Shown here: one piece after another, positions 61,656 to 64,000 of the stretch
How the letters are laid out: each line of letters begins with the position of its first letter
Position numbering within the stretch: position 1 is the first letter of the stretch
Assembly (NCBI GenBank): GCA_049323835.1
Contig: JBMOOJ010000095.1
Location: forward strand, 1 to 64,000
DNA length: 64,000 nucleotides
Source: SG-bin9 sp049323835
GTDB taxonomy: Bacteria > Pseudomonadota > Alphaproteobacteria > Rhizobiales > Xanthobacteraceae
Direction: 5' to 3'
Position numbers and translations under genes: made by a program
The notes under the pieces: generated by a model
What the model saw: the letters and a program-made list of their open reading frames with translations, nothing else
Databases searched by the model: none
What the model was told of the DNA's origin: nothing

Positions 61656-62585
61656 ATGGTGCAAGCGATGATCGCGATATCGTTCTTTCGCAGATACGCG
61701 CTCGCCGCCGTCGCAACGGCGGTGGTCGGCGTCGTCAGCCCGGCGCAAGCCCAGTCCGTTGCCGTCATCGTCAATGGCGAGCCGATCACGAACTACGATA
61801 TCGATCAGCGCTCTAAATTCCTGACGCTGACCACCCGCAGAACGCCGCCGCGTAACGAAGTGATCCAGGAACTGATCGACGAGAAGATCAAGGTCAAGGA
61901 AGGCAAGCGCTACGGCATCGAGTACGGCCAGACCGAGGTCGACAGCGCGTTCGCGAACATGAGTGCGCGGATGCGGCTGACCCCCGATCAGCTCGCGAAA
62001 TCCCTCGAAGCCCAGGGCATCCGCCCGGATACGCTCAAGAACCGTATGAAGGCCGAACTGGTCTGGAGCAATCTCGTTCGCGGCCGCTTCCGGCAGGCCC
62101 TCCTCGTCGGCGACAAGGAATCCGAATCGAAGATCGAGGTCAAATCGGATACCGCCGACAGCAACTTCGAGTATCAGATGCGCCCCGTCGTCCTGATCGC
62201 CCCACGCGCGGACCCTGGCGTGATCGAACAGCGCCGCAAGGAAGCCGAAGCGCTCCGTACCCGTGTGCAGAGCTGCGACGATGCGGTGACGCTGTTCCGC
62301 TCCATGCGCGGCGCGGCGGTCAAGGAACTGGTCGTGAAGACGTCCGCCGATCTGCCGCCGGCGCTGCGCGAAATTCTCGACAAGACGACCGTCGGCCGGC
62401 TGACCCCGCCGGAAGTGACCAAGCAGGGCATCGAGATGGTCGCGCTCTGCAGCCGCAAGGTCACGACTGCCGACACGCCGGAGAAGCGCGAGGCGCGCGA
62501 CAAGCTCTACCAGCAGAAGTTCGAAGCGAAGTCGAAGGAATATCTCGCCGACGTCCGCAAGTCGGCGATGATCGAATACCGCTGA
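61656..62585 (+). CDS. surA: SurA-type periplasmic chaperone / peptidyl-prolyl isomerase
   Basis: 309 residues. Signal peptide to about residue 32, then SurA N-domain motifs: VNGEPITNYDIDQRSKFLTL and ELIDEKIKVKEGKRYGIEY. The rest (about 165-290) is a single parvulin-like segment, shorter than the two-domain E. coli SurA. It helps outer-membrane proteins such as LptD fold. Lies in the order lptD-surA-pdxA-rsmA, the same as in E. coli. Confidence 0.88.
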   Translation: MVQAMIAISFFRRYALAAVATAVVGVVSPAQAQSVAVIVNGEPITNYDIDQRSKFLTLTTRRTPPRNEVIQELIDEKIKVKEGKRYGIEYGQTEVDSAFANMSARMRLTPDQLAKSLEAQGIRPDTLKNRMKAELVWSNLVRGRFRQALLVGDKESESKIEVKSDTADSNFEYQMRPVVLIAPRADPGVIEQRRKEAEALRTRVQSCDDAVTLFRSMRGAAVKELVVKTSADLPPALREILDKTTVGRLTPPEVTKQGIEMVALCSRKVTTADTPEKREARDKLYQQKFEAKSKEYLADVRKSAMIEYR

Positions 62586-62592
62586 CGTCCGG

Positions 62593-63603
62593 ATGACGAA
62601 GCCGCTCGCGCTGACGATCGGAGAACCTGCGGGCATCGGCGCCGACATCGCGATTGCGGCCTGGCTGCAACGCAGAGCCGCGGACTTGCCGCCGTTCTAT
62701 CTGATCGGTGACGAGGATTTCGTCGCGGCGCGCGCCAGGCATCTCGGCGTTTCGGTCGCGCTGGCGTCTGGGCGTGCAGAGGATGCCGCGGCAACGTTCG
62801 CGGACGCTCTTCCGATCGTCTCCAGCGGTGTCCGCGCCACGGCCCGGCCCGGCACTCCCGACGCATCCAGCGCGCCCGCCGCGATCGCTGCGATCCGTCA
62901 TGCGGTGAAGGACGTGACCGAGGGCCGCGCTGGAGCCGTCGTCACGAATCCGATCGCCAAGTCGGTGCTATATGAGGCCGGTTTCCGCCATCCCGGCCAC
63001 ACCGAGTTCCTCGCCGAACTGGCCGCCGTTCACGGCGAGGCACCCCTGCCCGTGATGATGCTCTGGTCGCCGATGCTGGCGGTGGTGCCGGTGACGATCC
63101 ACCTCTCGCTGCGTGACGCGATCGACCGGCTCTCGGCCGACCTCATCGTCGCAACCGCACGGATCGTGGCGAAGGACATGCAGACATACTTCGGCCTCTC
63201 GAAACCGCGTCTCGCATTCGCCGGCCTCAATCCGCATGCGGGTGAAGGCGGCGCGCTCGGCAAGGAGGATCAGGCGATCGTCGCTGCTGCTGTCGCGAAA
63301 CTGCGCAGCGAGGGCATCGATGCGCGCGGGCCGCTGCCGGCCGACACGATGTTTCACGCGGCCGCCCGCAAGACCTACGACTGCGCGGTGTGCATGTATC
63401 ACGATCAGGCGCTGATCCCGCTCAAGACCATTGCCTTCGACGACGGCGTGAACGTCACGCTCGGCCTGCCGTTCATCCGCACCTCGCCCGATCATGGTAC
63501 TGCTTTCGATATCGCCGGCACCGGCAAGGCCAATCCCGCGAGCCTGATTGCAGCGTTGAGGCTCGCCGCCCGGATGGCTGCAAGCCGCAAACCGAAACGA
63601 TAG
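62593..63603 (+). CDS. pdxA: 4-hydroxythreonine-4-phosphate dehydrogenase
   Basis: 336 residues. Motifs: LTIGEPAGIGADIAIAAWLQ, VTNPIAKSVLYEAGFRHPGH (metal-binding His and substrate site) and CMYHDQALIPLKTIAFDDGV. It makes a precursor of pyridoxal phosphate. Begins 7 bases after surA and ends 3 bases before rsmA, so all three are one operon. Confidence 0.94.
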   Translation: MTKPLALTIGEPAGIGADIAIAAWLQRRAADLPPFYLIGDEDFVAARARHLGVSVALASGRAEDAAATFADALPIVSSGVRATARPGTPDASSAPAAIAAIRHAVKDVTEGRAGAVVTNPIAKSVLYEAGFRHPGHTEFLAELAAVHGEAPLPVMMLWSPMLAVVPVTIHLSLRDAIDRLSADLIVATARIVAKDMQTYFGLSKPRLAFAGLNPHAGEGGALGKEDQAIVAAAVAKLRSEGIDARGPLPADTMFHAAARKTYDCAVCMYHDQALIPLKTIAFDDGVNVTLGLPFIRTSPDHGTAFDIAGTGKANPASLIAALRLAARMAASRKPKR

Positions 63604-63606
63604 ACC

Positions 63607-64000
63607 ATGAGCGCCATCGACGATCTGCCGCCTTTGCGCGAGGTGATCCGCAGGCATGGCCTGTCGGCGCGCAAGTCGCTCGGGCAGAATTTTCTGCTCG
63701 ATCTGAACCTCACCGCGCGCGTCGCGCGCGTCGCCGCGCCGCTCGATGACCGCACGGTGATCGAGGTCGGGCCCGGCCCCGGCGGGCTCACCCGAGCCCT
63801 GCTCGCGCTCGGCGCCAGGCGCGTCATCGCTATCGAACGCGACGAACGGGCCATCCCGGCGCTGGAAGAGATCGCGCAGCGTTATCCTGGGCGGCTCGAC
63901 ATCGTGAATGCGGATGCGATGACCTTCGATCCGCGGCCGATGCTCGGCGGCACGAAGGCGACGATCGTCGCCAACCTGCCCTACAACATCGCGACGCCGC
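63607..64000 (+). CDS. rsmA: 16S rRNA dimethyladenosine transferase, cut by the window end
   Basis: 131 codons visible. The substrate loop SARKSLGQNFLLD and the SAM-binding VIEVGPGPGGLTRALL are seen, and NLPYNIATP (the N-x-P-Y catalytic motif) at the very end. It dimethylates two adjacent adenosines in 16S rRNA. The rest lies outside the window. Confidence 0.95.
   Translation, partial: MSAIDDLPPLREVIRRHGLSARKSLGQNFLLDLNLTARVARVAAPLDDRTVIEVGPGPGGLTRALLALGARRVIAIERDERAIPALEEIAQRYPGRLDIVNADAMTFDPRPMLGGTKATIVANLPYNIATP

Noticed and set aside
60162..62648. Open frame of about 830 codons on the minus strand across lptD and surA
   Set aside because: It crosses two certain genes and has the biased composition of an antisense shadow.

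Overview
The window is GC-rich chromosomal DNA of an alphaproteobacterium, most likely of the Bradyrhizobium / Rhodopseudomonas / Afipia group (Nitrobacteraceae). The evidence is the gene blocks (hdaA-ppk-ppx-rnd, purM-purN next to a PgsA-type enzyme, pepA-holC beside lptF-lptG-lptD-surA-pdxA-rsmA), the many short palindromic repeats typical of that family, and CtrA-type TTAA boxes. I place it from recalled family features, not from a search. I saw no tRNA, rRNA, CRISPR array, prophage or complete insertion sequence.

Layout. 1-2.4 kb: an AT-richer accessory edge with a 5'-truncated gene, a DUF2158-like gene, a dense field of palindromic repeats and a gene remnant. 2.4-7.4 kb: a PsiF-like protein and a three-subunit molybdenum hydroxylase of the CO dehydrogenase form II type (small, large and medium subunits with 4-bp overlaps), behind an AT-rich promoter with an 18-bp operator-like palindrome. 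7.5-18.4 kb: mostly single genes: a DUF2778 transpeptidase-like protein, a DMT transporter, a sterol-desaturase-like and a fatty-acid-hydroxylase-like protein, two GrlR-like proteins, a MaoC/MliC pair, a phosphatase, GNAT, MgtC, a nitronate-monooxygenase-like enzyme and a PIN-domain toxin-antitoxin pair. 18.5-32.6 kb: an orphan form II large subunit, an SMR transporter, enoyl-CoA hydratase, a LysR regulator, an M20 peptidase, a cluster of tiny secreted or membrane proteins rich in His or Cys, CreA, a large L,D-transpeptidase, glutathione peroxidase, a DHFR-fold protein and DoxX.

32.7-46.6 kb is mostly housekeeping: maeB, aspS, a VOC protein, rnd, ppx, ppk, hdaA, a PgsA-type enzyme, purM and purN. 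46.7-51.8 kb: an autotransporter-like barrel protein, two TerC-family proteins around a small membrane protein, ndk, and a His-rich secreted peptide. 51.8-64 kb: an ABC-F ATPase, a lipoprotein, holC, pepA, and the envelope-biogenesis run lptF-lptG-lptD-surA-pdxA-rsmA (the last cut by the window end).

How the genes work together: LptF/LptG/LptD move and insert lipopolysaccharide, SurA chaperones outer-membrane proteins, and the DUF2778 and YkuD proteins point to peptidoglycan cross-link chemistry. Ppk and Ppx make and break polyphosphate next to HdaA, which by family restrains DnaA. Several single-gene promoters carry clear palindromes (before coxS-like, the toxin-antitoxin pair, the LysR gene, the VOC gene and pepA/lptF), which are the most testable regulatory predictions here. 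The least explained parts are the small His/Cys protein cluster at 26.4-27.9 kb with its two 15-16-bp tandem repeats, the toxin-antitoxin pair with an unusual antitoxin, and the structured leader before the first terC.
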